Shown: positions 18,227 to 26,690 of the stretch, piece after piece
Numbering within the stretch: position 1 is the stretch's first letter
Layout: each line of letters starts with the position of its first letter
Assembly: GCF_003260015.1 (NCBI RefSeq)
Contig: NZ_QCXS01000002.1
Span: 2,418,001 to 2,482,000, forward strand
Direction of reading: 5' to 3'
Length of the DNA stretch: 64,000 bases
From: Nakamurella deserti
GTDB taxonomy: Bacteria; Actinomycetota; Actinomycetes; Mycobacteriales; Nakamurellaceae
The notes under the pieces: model-generated
What the model saw: the letters and a program-made list of their open reading frames with translations, nothing else
Told to the model about the DNA's origin: nothing
Database searches by the model: none
Position numbers and translations under genes: made by a program

Positions 18227-19276
18227 CTACAGCGCGACCCCGACCAGGATCGGCTCGGCGTGCAGCCGCACCGCGAACGCCGCCTGCACCCCGTCCCGGA
18301 CGTGCCGGGCCAGGGCGAGCAGGTCCTCGGTGCTGCCACCCCGGTTGGTCAGCGCCAACGTGTGCTTGGACGAGATCGCGGCGCCGCCGCGGGGCAGCGC
18401 GAACCCCTTGCCGAAGCCCGCCCGCTCGATCAGCCAGGCCGCCGAGAGCTTGGTGGCGGGTCCCGCCGGATAGCGCGGGTAGCGCACGTCGGCGCCGAGC
18501 CGGCCGGTGATCGCGGTGTGCGCGGCGGCGAGGGCGTCGTCGTCCAGCAGCGGGTTGGTGAAGAACGACCCGACGCTGCGGGTGTCGGGGTCGGCCGGGT
18601 CGAGCACCATCCCCTTGCCTCGACGCAGTGACAGCACCGCCTGCCGGACCTCGGCCGGCGGCGCGGTGTGCCCGGGCGCGACACCGAGGGTGGCGGCGAG
18701 CTCGGCGTAGCGGATGGCGTGGTGGCTGCGGGTGAGGCGCATCCGGACCCGCAGCACCACCAGATCGGTCGACCCACGGAGCACGCTGCTGCGGTAGCCC
18801 AGGCCCAGGTCGGCGGCGGGCAGCGTCCGGACCGTCCGGGTGGTGCGGTCGTAAACGTCCACGTCGACGAGGATGTCGCTCAGCTCGACGCCGTACGCAC
18901 CGACGTTCTGGATGGGGGTCGCCCCGGTGGAACCGGGGATGCCGGAGAGCATCTCCAGGCCCGACCAGCCGTCGGCGGTGAACTGCTCGACGACCCGCTC
19001 CCAGTTCTCGCCCGCCGCGGCGGTCACCACGAGATCGTCGCCGTCGCGATCGGCGGACACGCCGGTGGTGGCGATCCGCAGCACGGGGTGGTCGACCCCG
19101 GCGTCGGCGACCACGAGATTCGAGCCGCCCGCCACCAGCAACACCGGGGCGCCGCGGTCGGCCAGGCCGTCCAGGGCGGAGATGACGGTCGCGTCGGTGT
19201 CGCCGACGATCAGTTCGGTGGCGGGGCCGCCGAGACCGAGGGTGGTCAGGTCGGACAACTCCACCGGCGCGGTCAC
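18227..19276 (-). CDS. murB: UDP-N-acetylmuramate dehydrogenase
   Basis: 349 residues. FAD/NADPH enzyme that reduces UDP-GlcNAc-enolpyruvate to UDP-MurNAc in the cytoplasm. The FAD domain shows LLVAGGSNLVVAD and GLEMLSGIPGSTGATPIQNVGAYG; the C-terminal domain shows VGSFFTNP (catalytic Ser) and SAAWLIERAGF, with the final Glu in the EPILVGV tail. The L,D-transpeptidase gene lies 154 bp downstream in the same direction, so this is a cell-wall pair. Good start at ATG 19276. Confidence 0.96.
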   Translation of the reverse strand: MTAPVELSDLTTLGLGGPATELIVGDTDATVISALDGLADRGAPVLLVAGGSNLVVADAGVDHPVLRIATTGVSADRDGDDLVVTAAAGENWERVVEQFTADGWSGLEMLSGIPGSTGATPIQNVGAYGVELSDILVDVDVYDRTTRTVRTLPAADLGLGYRSSVLRGSTDLVVLRVRMRLTRSHHAIRYAELAATLGVAPGHTAPPAEVRQAVLSLRRGKGMVLDPADPDTRSVGSFFTNPLLDDDALAAAHTAITGRLGADVRYPRYPAGPATKLSAAWLIERAGFGKGFALPRGGAAISSKHTLALTNRGGSTEDLLALARHVRDGVQAAFAVRLHAEPILVGVAL

Positions 19277-19347
19277 GGCTCCAACCTAGTGGGCGCGCGC
19301 GCCGGGGCGGCCGTGACGGCTCACGCAGGACGGCGGGCCGTGCCGCA

Positions 19348-19797
19348 CCGCCCTTTCTCCGGCCCGGGCCCCCGGCAGCGAGGCCCGTGCGCCTGGTGCA
19401 CCGGCCTACGCCGGCCCGGGGCCGCGGGATGGGCGACGCCCGTGCGCCTGGTGCGCCGGCCTACGCCGGCCCGGGGCCGCGGGAGGGGCGGCGCCCGCGC
19501 GTCGGGTCCACCGGCCCACGCCGGCCCGGGGCCGCGGGAGGGGCGGCGCCCGCGCGTGCGATGCACCGCCCTTCGCGGGCCCGAGACCGCAGGCGAAGCG
19601 ACGCCCGCGCGTCGGTTGCACCGCCCTTCGCCGGCCCGAGGCCGCAGGCGAAGCGACGCCCGCGCGTCGGGTGCACCGGCCTACGCCGGCCCGAGGCCGC
19701 CAACAGCGGCGCCCGCCCGCACGTCGGGTGCACCGCCCTACGCCGGCCTGCGCCGGCCCGGGGCCGCTGGCGAGGCGACGCCCGCGCGTCGGTTGCA
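19348..19797. repeat. 55-bp tandem repeat, about 8 copies
   Basis: Copies begin at 19348 (53 bp), 19401, 19456, 19511, 19566, 19621, 19676 (57 bp) and 19733 (65 bp). Each starts CCGSCCYWCGCCGGCCC and ends in GTGCA, GTCCA or TTGCA. A period of 55 is not a multiple of three, so the array is not coding. The opening GCCGGCCTACGCCGGC is itself palindromic. It fills almost the whole gap between murB and the DUF2505 gene. Confidence 0.9.
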
Positions 19798-19881
19798 CCG
19801 GCCGCGCGGCGGCGGCGAGGATGTCGGGGCTGTCCGCGCTCCCGACCGGAGCACCCGTCCCCACGCCCCGGAGGTTGCCCC

Positions 19882-20382
19882 GTGCCGACCACGTTCACCG
19901 CCACCCAGCGCTACCCCGCCCCGGCCACCGCCGTCTACGCGCTGTTCAGCGACCGCGGCTTCCTCGAGGCACGACTGGCGGCGACCGGCGGCCTGGACCC
20001 GCAGGTGATGTCGCTGGACCTCAGCGACGACGGCGGCGTGGTCGTCGTGACCCGGCAGGGCATCCCGGCGTCGAAGCTGCCCTCGGTGGTGGCGTCGTTC
20101 ATCAACGGCGACCTGTCGACGCAGCGCACCGAGAGCTGGCGTCCCGCGGCCGACGGTTACACCGCCGACCTGAAGGTCACCATCCACGGCGCCCCGGCCT
20201 CGATGAAGGGCACCATGACGCTGTCCGACGACCCGACCGGCGGTTCGGTGCTGACGGTGCTGGCCGACGCCACGGTGCCGATCCCGATGTTCGGCGGGAA
20301 GGTCGAGAAGGTCGTCGTCGAACAGGTCGGTGAGCTGCTCGACCGCGAGGAGGCGTTCACCCGGGAGCAGCTCGCCGGGTGA
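19882..20382 (+). CDS. DUF2505 domain protein
   Basis: 166 residues from GTG 19882, preceded by GGAGG 8 nt upstream. Predicted SRPBCC/START-like fold: it opens with the lipid-binding-domain strand TFTATQRYPAPATAVYALFS, then VVVVTRQGIPASKLPS, and ends in a long C-terminal helix. DUF2505 proteins are actinobacterial and of unknown ligand; mycobacteria carry one close to murB (Rv0481c, from memory), matching the position here. Overlaps the next gene as GTGA. No signal peptide, so cytosolic. Confidence 0.85.
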   Translation: MPTTFTATQRYPAPATAVYALFSDRGFLEARLAATGGLDPQVMSLDLSDDGGVVVVTRQGIPASKLPSVVASFINGDLSTQRTESWRPAADGYTADLKVTIHGAPASMKGTMTLSDDPTGGSVLTVLADATVPIPMFGGKVEKVVVEQVGELLDREEAFTREQLAG

Positions 20383-21206
20383 GCCCGGCTCCGCCGCCGC
20401 CGCGGATCCGCCGGTACGCGGCCGGCCGGGCCCGCACCCTCGGTGCGCCCACCCGCGGCACCACCAACCCGAACCGGTTGCGCCGCAACGACAACTGGAT
20501 CGTCGCGCACGAACGCGTCGCCGCCGTCCTGGGCGACCCGGACGCGCTGGCGGTCGACCTCGGGTACGGGGCGACGCCGGTGACGACGGTCGAGCTGGCC
20601 GACCGGCTGCAGGCGCGGTTCCCGCGCACCCGGATGCTCGGCCTGGAGATCGACCCCGACCGGGTCGCGGCCGGGGTCGCCGTCGCCGACCCGCCGCGGC
20701 TGGACTTCGCCCGTGGGGGGTTCGAGCTCGCCGGCCGGCGGCCGCAGCTGGTGCGGGCGATGAACGTGCTGCGCCAGTACGACGAGGCCGCCGCGACCAC
20801 CGCCTGGACGGAGCTGTGCGGACGGCTCGCGCCCGGTGGGCTGCTGGTCGAGGGAACCTGCGACGAGGTCGGGCGGCTCGGCAGCTGGGTGCTGCTGGAC
20901 GGCGCCGGGCCGGTCAGCCTCACCCTGTCGTGCTCGGTGCAGCACCTGGACCACCCCCGGTCGATCGCCGAGCGGCTGCCGAAGGCCCTCATCCACCACA
21001 ACGTCCCGGGCCGGCCGGTGCACGCCCTGCTGGCGGCGCTCGGCGCGGCGTGGGACACCGCCGCGCCGCTCGCCGTGTTCGGCCCGCGGCAGCGCTGGAC
21101 GGCGGCGGCCGCGGCGCTGGCACCGTCCTGGCCGGTGCTGTCCACCCCGCGCCGGCACCGTTTCGGCGAGCTGACCGTCGCCTGGTCGGCGGTCGCGTCC
21201 GGATGA
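20379..21206 (+). CDS. SAM-dependent methyltransferase-like protein
   Basis: 275 residues from GTG 20379, overlapping the DUF2505 stop by 4 bp. The Rossmann motif I is VDLGYGATPVTTVELA, motif II LGLEIDPDRV, then ARGGFELAGRRPQLVRAMNVLRQY and LAPGGLLVEGTCDEVGR as the post-II strands. The start TRGTTNPNRLRRNDNW is typical of an uncharacterised actinobacterial methyltransferase group. Substrate unknown. It is coupled to a small membrane protein by an ATGA overlap, so three genes form one operon. Confidence 0.75.
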   Translation: MSPAPPPPRIRRYAAGRARTLGAPTRGTTNPNRLRRNDNWIVAHERVAAVLGDPDALAVDLGYGATPVTTVELADRLQARFPRTRMLGLEIDPDRVAAGVAVADPPRLDFARGGFELAGRRPQLVRAMNVLRQYDEAAATTAWTELCGRLAPGGLLVEGTCDEVGRLGSWVLLDGAGPVSLTLSCSVQHLDHPRSIAERLPKALIHHNVPGRPVHALLAALGAAWDTAAPLAVFGPRQRWTAAAAALAPSWPVLSTPRRHRFGELTVAWSAVASG

Positions 21207-21613
21207 GCGGGGGTCCGTGGTCGACGACCGACGGGGCCCGCGACCGGAGCCCGCGGACGCGTCCGGTGTGGGGCCCGGTCCGGCGGGCGGTGCAGGCCGT
21301 GCTCTGGGTGGCCGTCAGCGGCTACGCCGGCTGGTGGGCGGTGCCCGGCACGCTGCTCGCCGTCCTGCTGCTGGACAGCGTCGGCCACGGTGACGAGCCG
21401 GGACCGGTGCTGTCGGCGGTGGGCGCAGCCGCCGCGGTCGGCGCGGTCGTGCTGGCGGGGACCGTGGTCAACGCCGGTCTGCGGCGACTGGTGCCGGACC
21501 TGTCGCGGCGTCGGTTCGTGTGGGGGTCGGTGCTGTCGTTCGCCGTCCCGCACCTGTACTTCCTCGCGGTGGTGGCCGGACTCCCGCTGCCGTGGCGGAC
21601 GCCCTTCGGCTGA
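21203..21613 (+). CDS. Small integral membrane protein, 136 aa
   Basis: Not recognised. Starts at ATG 21203 with an ATGA overlap to the methyltransferase stop. Three or four hydrophobic segments are visible (AVLWVAVSGYAGWWAVPGTL, VGAAAAVGAVVLAGTVVNAG, SVLSFAVPHLYFLAVVAGL) after a polar 25-residue N-terminus. Third gene of the DUF2505-methyltransferase operon. No family assigned. Confidence 0.65.
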   Translation: MSGGPWSTTDGARDRSPRTRPVWGPVRRAVQAVLWVAVSGYAGWWAVPGTLLAVLLLDSVGHGDEPGPVLSAVGAAAAVGAVVLAGTVVNAGLRRLVPDLSRRRFVWGSVLSFAVPHLYFLAVVAGLPLPWRTPFG

Positions 21614-21635
21614 GGCCGTGGGACGATGTCGGATC

Positions 21636-22517
21636 GTGTCTGCTCCCGCGCTGCCCGACCGCCGCTACGTGCTCACTCTCGCCTGCCCGGACGGCACCGG
21701 CATCATCGCCGGTATCACGAGCTTCCTGGCCGAGATCGGCGGCTGGATCGTCGACGCCGCCTACCACTCCGACGAGGAGAGCGGACGGTTCTTCACCCGC
21801 CAGGAGATCCGCGCCGACTCGCTGGACTTCGGTGTCGACGAGCTCCGCGACCGGTTCGCAGCCGTCGCCGACCGGCTCGCCGCCGACCACGTGCAGGTGG
21901 TGGACACCGCGGTTCGCAAGCGGATGGTGCTGCTGGTCAGCCGCGAGGGTCACTGCCTGTACGACATCCTCGGCCGCTGGCACTCCGGCGAGCTCGACGT
22001 CGACATCCCGCTCGTCATCGGCAACCACGCCGATCTCGAGCCGGTGGCGACGATGTTCGGCATCCCGTTCGTGCACGTCCCGGTGCCGTCCGACGCCGAC
22101 GGCAAGCAGGCCGCGTTCGCCGAGATCCGCCGGCTGGCCGAGGCGGCCACCCCCGACGCCATCGTGCTGGCCCGGTTCATGCAGGTCGTCCCGGCCGACC
22201 TCTGCGCAGCGTGGGACGGGCTGCTGATCAACATCCACCACGGGTTCCTGCCGTCGTTCCGCGGGGCGCGCCCGTACCACCAGGCCTACGCCCGCGGCGT
22301 GAAACTCATCGGGGCGACCTGCCACTACGTGACCGCCGAGCTCGACGCCGGCCCGATCATCGAGCAGGACGTCATCCACGTCGACCACACCGACTCCCCC
22401 GCGGTGATGATCCGCCGTGGGCGCGACATCGAACGTTCGGTGCTGTTCAACGGGCTGGTGGCGCACCTGCAGGACCGGGTGTTCCGCGACGGGCTGCGGA
22501 CGGTCGTCTTCCGTTGA
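21636..22517 (+). CDS. purU: Formyltetrahydrofolate deformylase
   Basis: 293 residues from GTG 21636. It hydrolyses 10-formyl-THF to formate and THF, balancing one-carbon pools. The N-terminal ACT domain (VLTLACPDGTGIIAGITSFLAE) is followed by the formyltransferase-fold catalytic domain with INIHHGFLPSFRGARPYHQA, GATCHYVTAELDAGPII and the catalytic Asn/His/Asp set. Normal length. Located 22 bp after the small membrane protein stop and probably part of the same transcript. Confidence 0.94.
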   Translation: MSAPALPDRRYVLTLACPDGTGIIAGITSFLAEIGGWIVDAAYHSDEESGRFFTRQEIRADSLDFGVDELRDRFAAVADRLAADHVQVVDTAVRKRMVLLVSREGHCLYDILGRWHSGELDVDIPLVIGNHADLEPVATMFGIPFVHVPVPSDADGKQAAFAEIRRLAEAATPDAIVLARFMQVVPADLCAAWDGLLINIHHGFLPSFRGARPYHQAYARGVKLIGATCHYVTAELDAGPIIEQDVIHVDHTDSPAVMIRRGRDIERSVLFNGLVAHLQDRVFRDGLRTVVFR

Positions 22518-22543
22518 GCGTCCGGCGTCGACGCCGGCCGCCC

Positions 22544-22726
22544 GGCGGTGTGGGCGGCGGTGACCGCCCGCGTCCGCACGCGGCGGCAGTGTGGGCGGCC
22601 GTGACCTCCCGCGTCCGGAGCCGACGGCGGTGTGGGCGGCTATGACCTCCCGCGTCCGCACCCGACGGCGGTGTGGGCGGCCGTGACCTTCCGCGTCCGG
22701 ACCCGGCGGCGGTGTGGGCGGCCGTG
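22544..22726. repeat. 41-bp tandem repeat, about 4.5 copies
   Basis: Copies begin near 22544, 22585, 22626, 22667 and 22708 and share GGCGGTGTGGGCGGCCGTGA followed by CCTCCCGCGTCCG. The last three are spaced exactly 41 bp. The period is not codon-length and no gene is evident. It starts 26 bp after the purU stop. Confidence 0.85.
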
Positions 22727-23235
22727 AGACGGTCGCAGCCGGGGCCGCAGCTCCCGGCCACGGCGTTCCCGGTGGCGAATCCTCCCCGCAGCGGGCCCTT
22801 CCGGCGGCGGGGCCCCTCCCCGCGGCAGGGCCCCTTCCCGGTGCCGTCCCTCCGGTGGCCCCGCTGCCCGCGAGACGGTCGGACCCGGGGCCGCAGTTTC
22901 CGGCCACGGGATTCCCGGTGGCGAACCCTCCCCCGCAGCCTTCCCGCGGCGGGGCACCTTCCTCCAGCGGAGGCCCTTCCCGCAGTGGAGGTGTCTTCTC
23001 CCCTGCGGGCCCCTGCCCGCAGTGGGCCCTTCCCGCGGCAGGGCCCCCTTCCCGGCGCTGTCGAGCCGGGTCGGGTGGTGCGGTCGACGGGCGGTGTGCG
23101 CCGGGGATCGACGGCGGCCCGACCGGCTGCGATGATCGGCCGCAGCCGCCCGTCACGGGCCCGCGGGTCCACCGGCCGGCTGGGCGGTCACGCCACACCG
23201 CGGCGTTCCGGCCGCCGCCGGCCACGGGAGTGGAC
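22726..23235. repeat. Non-coding stretch with a 62-bp direct duplication
   Basis: Two 62-bp copies (22726-22787 and 22872-22933) share GAGACGGTCG, CCGGGGCCGCAG and TTCCCGGTGGCGAA, offset by 146 bp. Between and after them the motif CCCTTCCCGCGGCAGGGCCC recurs in variants up to about 23060. The remainder to 23235 is GC-rich without a credible gene and presumably holds the promoter of the AI-2E-type permease. Confidence 0.7.
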
Positions 23236-24435
23236 ATGGCTGCAGACGACGAGGGTCGCCCCGAGAACGCTGTCGGGGTCGCCCCCTCCGGACACAACCG
23301 GCTGATCGGCCAGCCCCACGACGCCGCGGCGGAGGGGCCGATCGCCGAGGCGGAGGCCGCCGCCGCGCGGATGCTGTCGGGTGAGCACCCGCTGGGCCTG
23401 CCCGGGCGGCCGGTGGACCGGCGCTCGCCGTTCATGGTGGCCGTGGTGGGCACGGTGGGTGTCGTCCTCACCTATGGGGTGTTGCAGCTGATCGGGGCCG
23501 CGGCGCAGGTGCTGGTGCTGCTGGCCTTCGCGCTGTTCCTGGCGGTCGGACTGGAGCCCGCCGTCTCCTGGCTGGTCAACCACCGCTGGCGTCGGGGGGC
23601 GGCCGTGACGGCGGTGCTGCTGACGGTGTTCGGAGTGGTCGCCGGGTTCCTCGCGCTGGCGGTGCCGCCGCTGATCGCCCAGATCGGCAACCTGGTCTCC
23701 AACATCCCCGACCTGATCCGGCGGATCCAGGACAACAGTGACGTCATCGGCCGGCTGAGCCAACAGGTCGACCTGCAGCAGAACGTGCAGCGGCTGCTGT
23801 CGGAGGCCGGGCCCGCGCTGGCCGGTGGCGTCCTCGGCGTGGGGATCAAGATCCTCAGCGGCATCGGCAGTCTCGTCGTGGTGCTGGCGTTCACCGCCTA
23901 CCTGCTCAGCGACATGCCACGGCTTCGCCGCACCTTCTACCGGATGTTCCCGGCCGGCCGCCGGCCACGGGCGATCCTCATCGGTGACCAGATCTTCGTC
24001 AAGGTCGGCGCGTACGTCCTCGGCAACCTGGCCATCTCCGCCGTGGCGGGTCTGGTGACGTTCGTCTGGCTGCTGATCTTCGACGTTCCCTACCCGTTGC
24101 TGCTGGCCGCGTTCGTGGCCCTGACCGATCTGATCCCGGTGGTGGGGGCGACGCTCGGCGGGATCGGCGTCGCCCTGGTGTCCCTGACCGTGTCGTGGCC
24201 GGTGGGCCTGGCCACGCTGGGTTTCTACGTCGTCTACCAGTCCATCGAGGGGTACGTGCTGATCCCGCCGATCATCGGCCGGGCGGTCCGGGTGCCGGCC
24301 GTGCTGACCGCCGCGGCGGTGCTAATCGGCGGGGCGATGCTGGGCCTGTTCGGCGCGCTGGTGGCGGTGCCGGTGGCGGCCGGGGTGGTGCTCGTGGTGC
24401 AACAGGTGGTCTATCCGGCTCTGGACCGACGGTGA
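23236..24435 (+). CDS. AI-2E family transporter (UPF0118 membrane protein)
   Basis: 399 residues from ATG 23236, with GGGAG 6 nt upstream. After a 60-residue polar N-terminus there are about eight membrane helices, the first near 62-85. Family signatures: FALFLAVGLEPAVSWLVNH, the extracytoplasmic segment PPLIAQIGNLVSNIPDLI, and the C-terminal DLIPVVGATLGGIGVALVSL with PPIIGRAVRVPAVLTAAAVL. The family includes the E. coli TqsA/YdiK type; substrates outside a few cases are unknown, so autoinducer-2 transport should not be assumed. Monocistronic. Confidence 0.88.
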   Translation: MAADDEGRPENAVGVAPSGHNRLIGQPHDAAAEGPIAEAEAAAARMLSGEHPLGLPGRPVDRRSPFMVAVVGTVGVVLTYGVLQLIGAAAQVLVLLAFALFLAVGLEPAVSWLVNHRWRRGAAVTAVLLTVFGVVAGFLALAVPPLIAQIGNLVSNIPDLIRRIQDNSDVIGRLSQQVDLQQNVQRLLSEAGPALAGGVLGVGIKILSGIGSLVVVLAFTAYLLSDMPRLRRTFYRMFPAGRRPRAILIGDQIFVKVGAYVLGNLAISAVAGLVTFVWLLIFDVPYPLLLAAFVALTDLIPVVGATLGGIGVALVSLTVSWPVGLATLGFYVVYQSIEGYVLIPPIIGRAVRVPAVLTAAAVLIGGAMLGLFGALVAVPVAAGVVLVVQQVVYPALDRR

Positions 24436-24576
24436 CGCGTTCGGGCGACGCGGGCGCCGGGCCACCCTCCCCGCCACGGAATGGGCGATGATTGATGGGA
24501 ATGGGTCCGACCACCACCGGCGTTGGTCAGAGAGAGCCGTTCCGTTCACCCCCTCGACCCGAAGGATCTGCACACC

Positions 24577-25479
24577 GTGTCCATCGAGCCCGGCGACCTG
24601 TACGAACTCCATCTGGAGGACGACCGGGTCGCGCTCATCGCCGAACCGGTGCTGGTGCACGCCCTGGAGGGCTTCGTCGACGCCGGTTCCGCGGTCCGGC
24701 TGGCTGTGGAGAACATCCTGGCCACCCGCGAGCACTTCACGCTGGCGACGTTCGACGCCGACCTGCTGATCGACTACCGGGCCCGCCGCCCCGTGCTGAC
24801 CTTCGAGCAGGACCGCTTCACCGCGGTCGACCCGCCCGAGATCAAGCTGTTCCAGGTGATGGACGCCGACGGCACGCCGTTCCTGCTGCTCGTCGGCCTG
24901 GAGCCGGACGTGTACTGGGAGCGGTTCATCGAGGCCGTGGGGCAGATCGCCGACCGGTTCGGCGTCCGGATGACCATCGGGCTGAACGCGATCCCGCTCG
25001 GGGTGCCGCACACCCGGCCGACCGGGATGACCGCGCACGCCACCCGCGACGGCCTGGTCAGCGAACGGCCGTTCTGGGCCGGCTCGATGCAGGTCCCCGG
25101 CTACATCGGTGGGCTGCTGGAGCTGCGGTTCGGCGAGAAGGGCCGCGACGCGGTCGGTTTCAGCGCGCACGTGCCGCACTACCTGGCGCGTTCGGAGTTC
25201 CCGGACGCGTCGCTGGAGCTGATGGACGCGCTGACCAAGACGACCGGCCTGACGCTGCCGACCACCGAGCTGACCGAGACCGCGGCGTCGGTGCGCAACG
25301 ACATCGACGCGCAGGTCGCCGGGTCCGAGGAGGTCGCCGGGGTGGTGCACGCGCTGGAGGAGCAGTACGACAGCTTCATCGCCGCCCGCGGCCGTGGGCT
25401 GCTCGCCGAGGACGCCCCGCTGCCCACCGCCGACGAGCTGGGGGCGGAGTTCGAGGCGTTCCTGCGCCGCAACTCCTGA
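24577..25479 (+). CDS. PAC2 family protein
   Basis: 300 residues from GTG 24577 (AAGGA 10 nt upstream; TTG 24523 is a poorer alternative). PAC2 signature: LVHALEGFVDAGSAVRLA, FDADLLIDYRARRPVLTF and LLVGLEPDVYWERF, with RPTGMTAHATRDGLV further on. The family resembles eukaryotic proteasome-assembly chaperones and in actinobacteria occurs with proteasome genes, but none is visible nearby. Cytosolic, no membrane segment. It is the last gene before a 1.2-kb repeat array. Confidence 0.88.
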   Translation: MSIEPGDLYELHLEDDRVALIAEPVLVHALEGFVDAGSAVRLAVENILATREHFTLATFDADLLIDYRARRPVLTFEQDRFTAVDPPEIKLFQVMDADGTPFLLLVGLEPDVYWERFIEAVGQIADRFGVRMTIGLNAIPLGVPHTRPTGMTAHATRDGLVSERPFWAGSMQVPGYIGGLLELRFGEKGRDAVGFSAHVPHYLARSEFPDASLELMDALTKTTGLTLPTTELTETAASVRNDIDAQVAGSEEVAGVVHALEEQYDSFIAARGRGLLAEDAPLPTADELGAEFEAFLRRNS

Positions 25480-25597
25480 CGGCGGCGCGCACGGCGCTGT
25501 GGCGTCTGCCGGGTGCGCTGTGACGCGGCCTGGGGGCCCTGTCGCGCTGTGACCCGGGTGCCGTGTCCTGCCGTGGCCCGGTTTTCGCGCCGTAGTC

Positions 25598-25633
25598 AGG
25601 TCAATCAGTCACGACAGGTGAATCAGTCGCGAC
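25598..25633. repeat. 18-bp direct repeat, two adjacent copies
   Basis: AGGTCAATCAGTCACGAC and AGGTGAATCAGTCGCGAC lie head to tail immediately before the first 68-bp palindromic element. Confidence 0.75.
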
Positions 25634-25637
25634 GAGA

Positions 25638-26673
25638 GATCTGCCCACTGAACTCGGCCGTGCCCACCCTGCAGGGTGGGCAGACCCGCATTCTTGCGGC
25701 AGATCGGCTTCCTACGCCTGACGTCGCCCCGGCCGGGTCCGCACGGTTTCATCCCCGCTCAGCTGCCTGCCCCGTCGCGGCTCTCGCCCACGTGCTCAAC
25801 GAATCCGACGAGGCCCACCCTGCAGCGTGGGCAGACCCGCATTCGTGCGGCAGATCCGCACAGGTCGGTAACTTCAGCCCGATGCCGCCCCCGCCGGGTC
25901 CGCGCCCGCACGATGCTTCGCCCACTCACCTGCCTGCCCCGTCTCGGCTCTCGCCCACGTGCCCAACGAATCCGGCGAGGCCCACCCTGCAGGATGGGCA
26001 GACCCACATTCGTGCGGCAGATCCGCAAAGGCCGGCACCTTAGCCCGATGCCGCCCCCGCCGGCTCCGAGCCCGCACGATGCATCGCCCACTCATGCTTG
26101 CCCCGTCTCGGCTCTCGCCCATGTGCCCAACGAATCCGGCGAGGCCCACCCTGCAGGGTGGGCAGACCCACCTTCATGGTCGTCTCGGCGTGCCCCGCCT
26201 GACGCTGCCCCCGCCGGGTCCGCGTCCGCACGATGCCCGCCTCACGGGCCTGCGCCTCTTCGCTCTCGCCCATACCCCCAACGAATGCGGCGGTGCCCAC
26301 CCTGCAGGGTCGGCAGACCCACATTCGTGCGGCAGATCCGCACAGGTCGGCGCCTCAGCCTGACGCCGCCCCCGCCGGGTCCGCGTCCGCACGATGCCCG
26401 CCTCACGGGCCTGCGCCCCTTGGCTATCGCCCATACGCCCAACGCATGCGGCGGTGCCACCCTGCAGGATCGGCTGACCCACATTCGTGCGGCAGATCCG
26501 CACAGATGTGGACCTCCGTCCCGACGCCGCGCCGCCGGATCCGCACGATGTCGGCTCCGCTCACCTGCCAGCCGCCGGCCCGCTGCTCGTCTCGACTCTC
26601 GCCCGTGTGTGCCCAACGAACCCGGCGAGGCCCACCCTGCAGGGTGGGCAGACCCGCATTCGTGCAACAGATC
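25638..26673. repeat. Array A: seven copies of a 68-bp imperfect palindrome in ~150-175-bp units
   Basis: Each copy is centred on CTGCAG (25669, 25820, 25987, 26151, 26302, 26461, 26637). The most symmetric copy, 25638-25705, begins GATCTGCC and ends GGCAGATC; its inner part CCCACCCTGCAGGGTGGG is a perfect 18-bp palindrome. Both arms also carry related CAC/GAAT segments, so either strand could fold into one long hairpin. The DNA between centres is also homologous from unit to unit, so the array grew by tandem duplication. Copy 4 has lost the right arm. The region between the PAC2 stop (25479) and 26690 holds no credible gene. Confidence 0.9.
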
Positions 26674-26690
26674 CGCACAGGTCGGCACCT

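Noticed and set aside
22726-23235. N-terminal extension of the AI-2E permease through the repeat region
   Set aside because: The frame is open but encodes Pro/Ala/Gly low complexity over duplicated DNA; ATG 23236 has a good SD.
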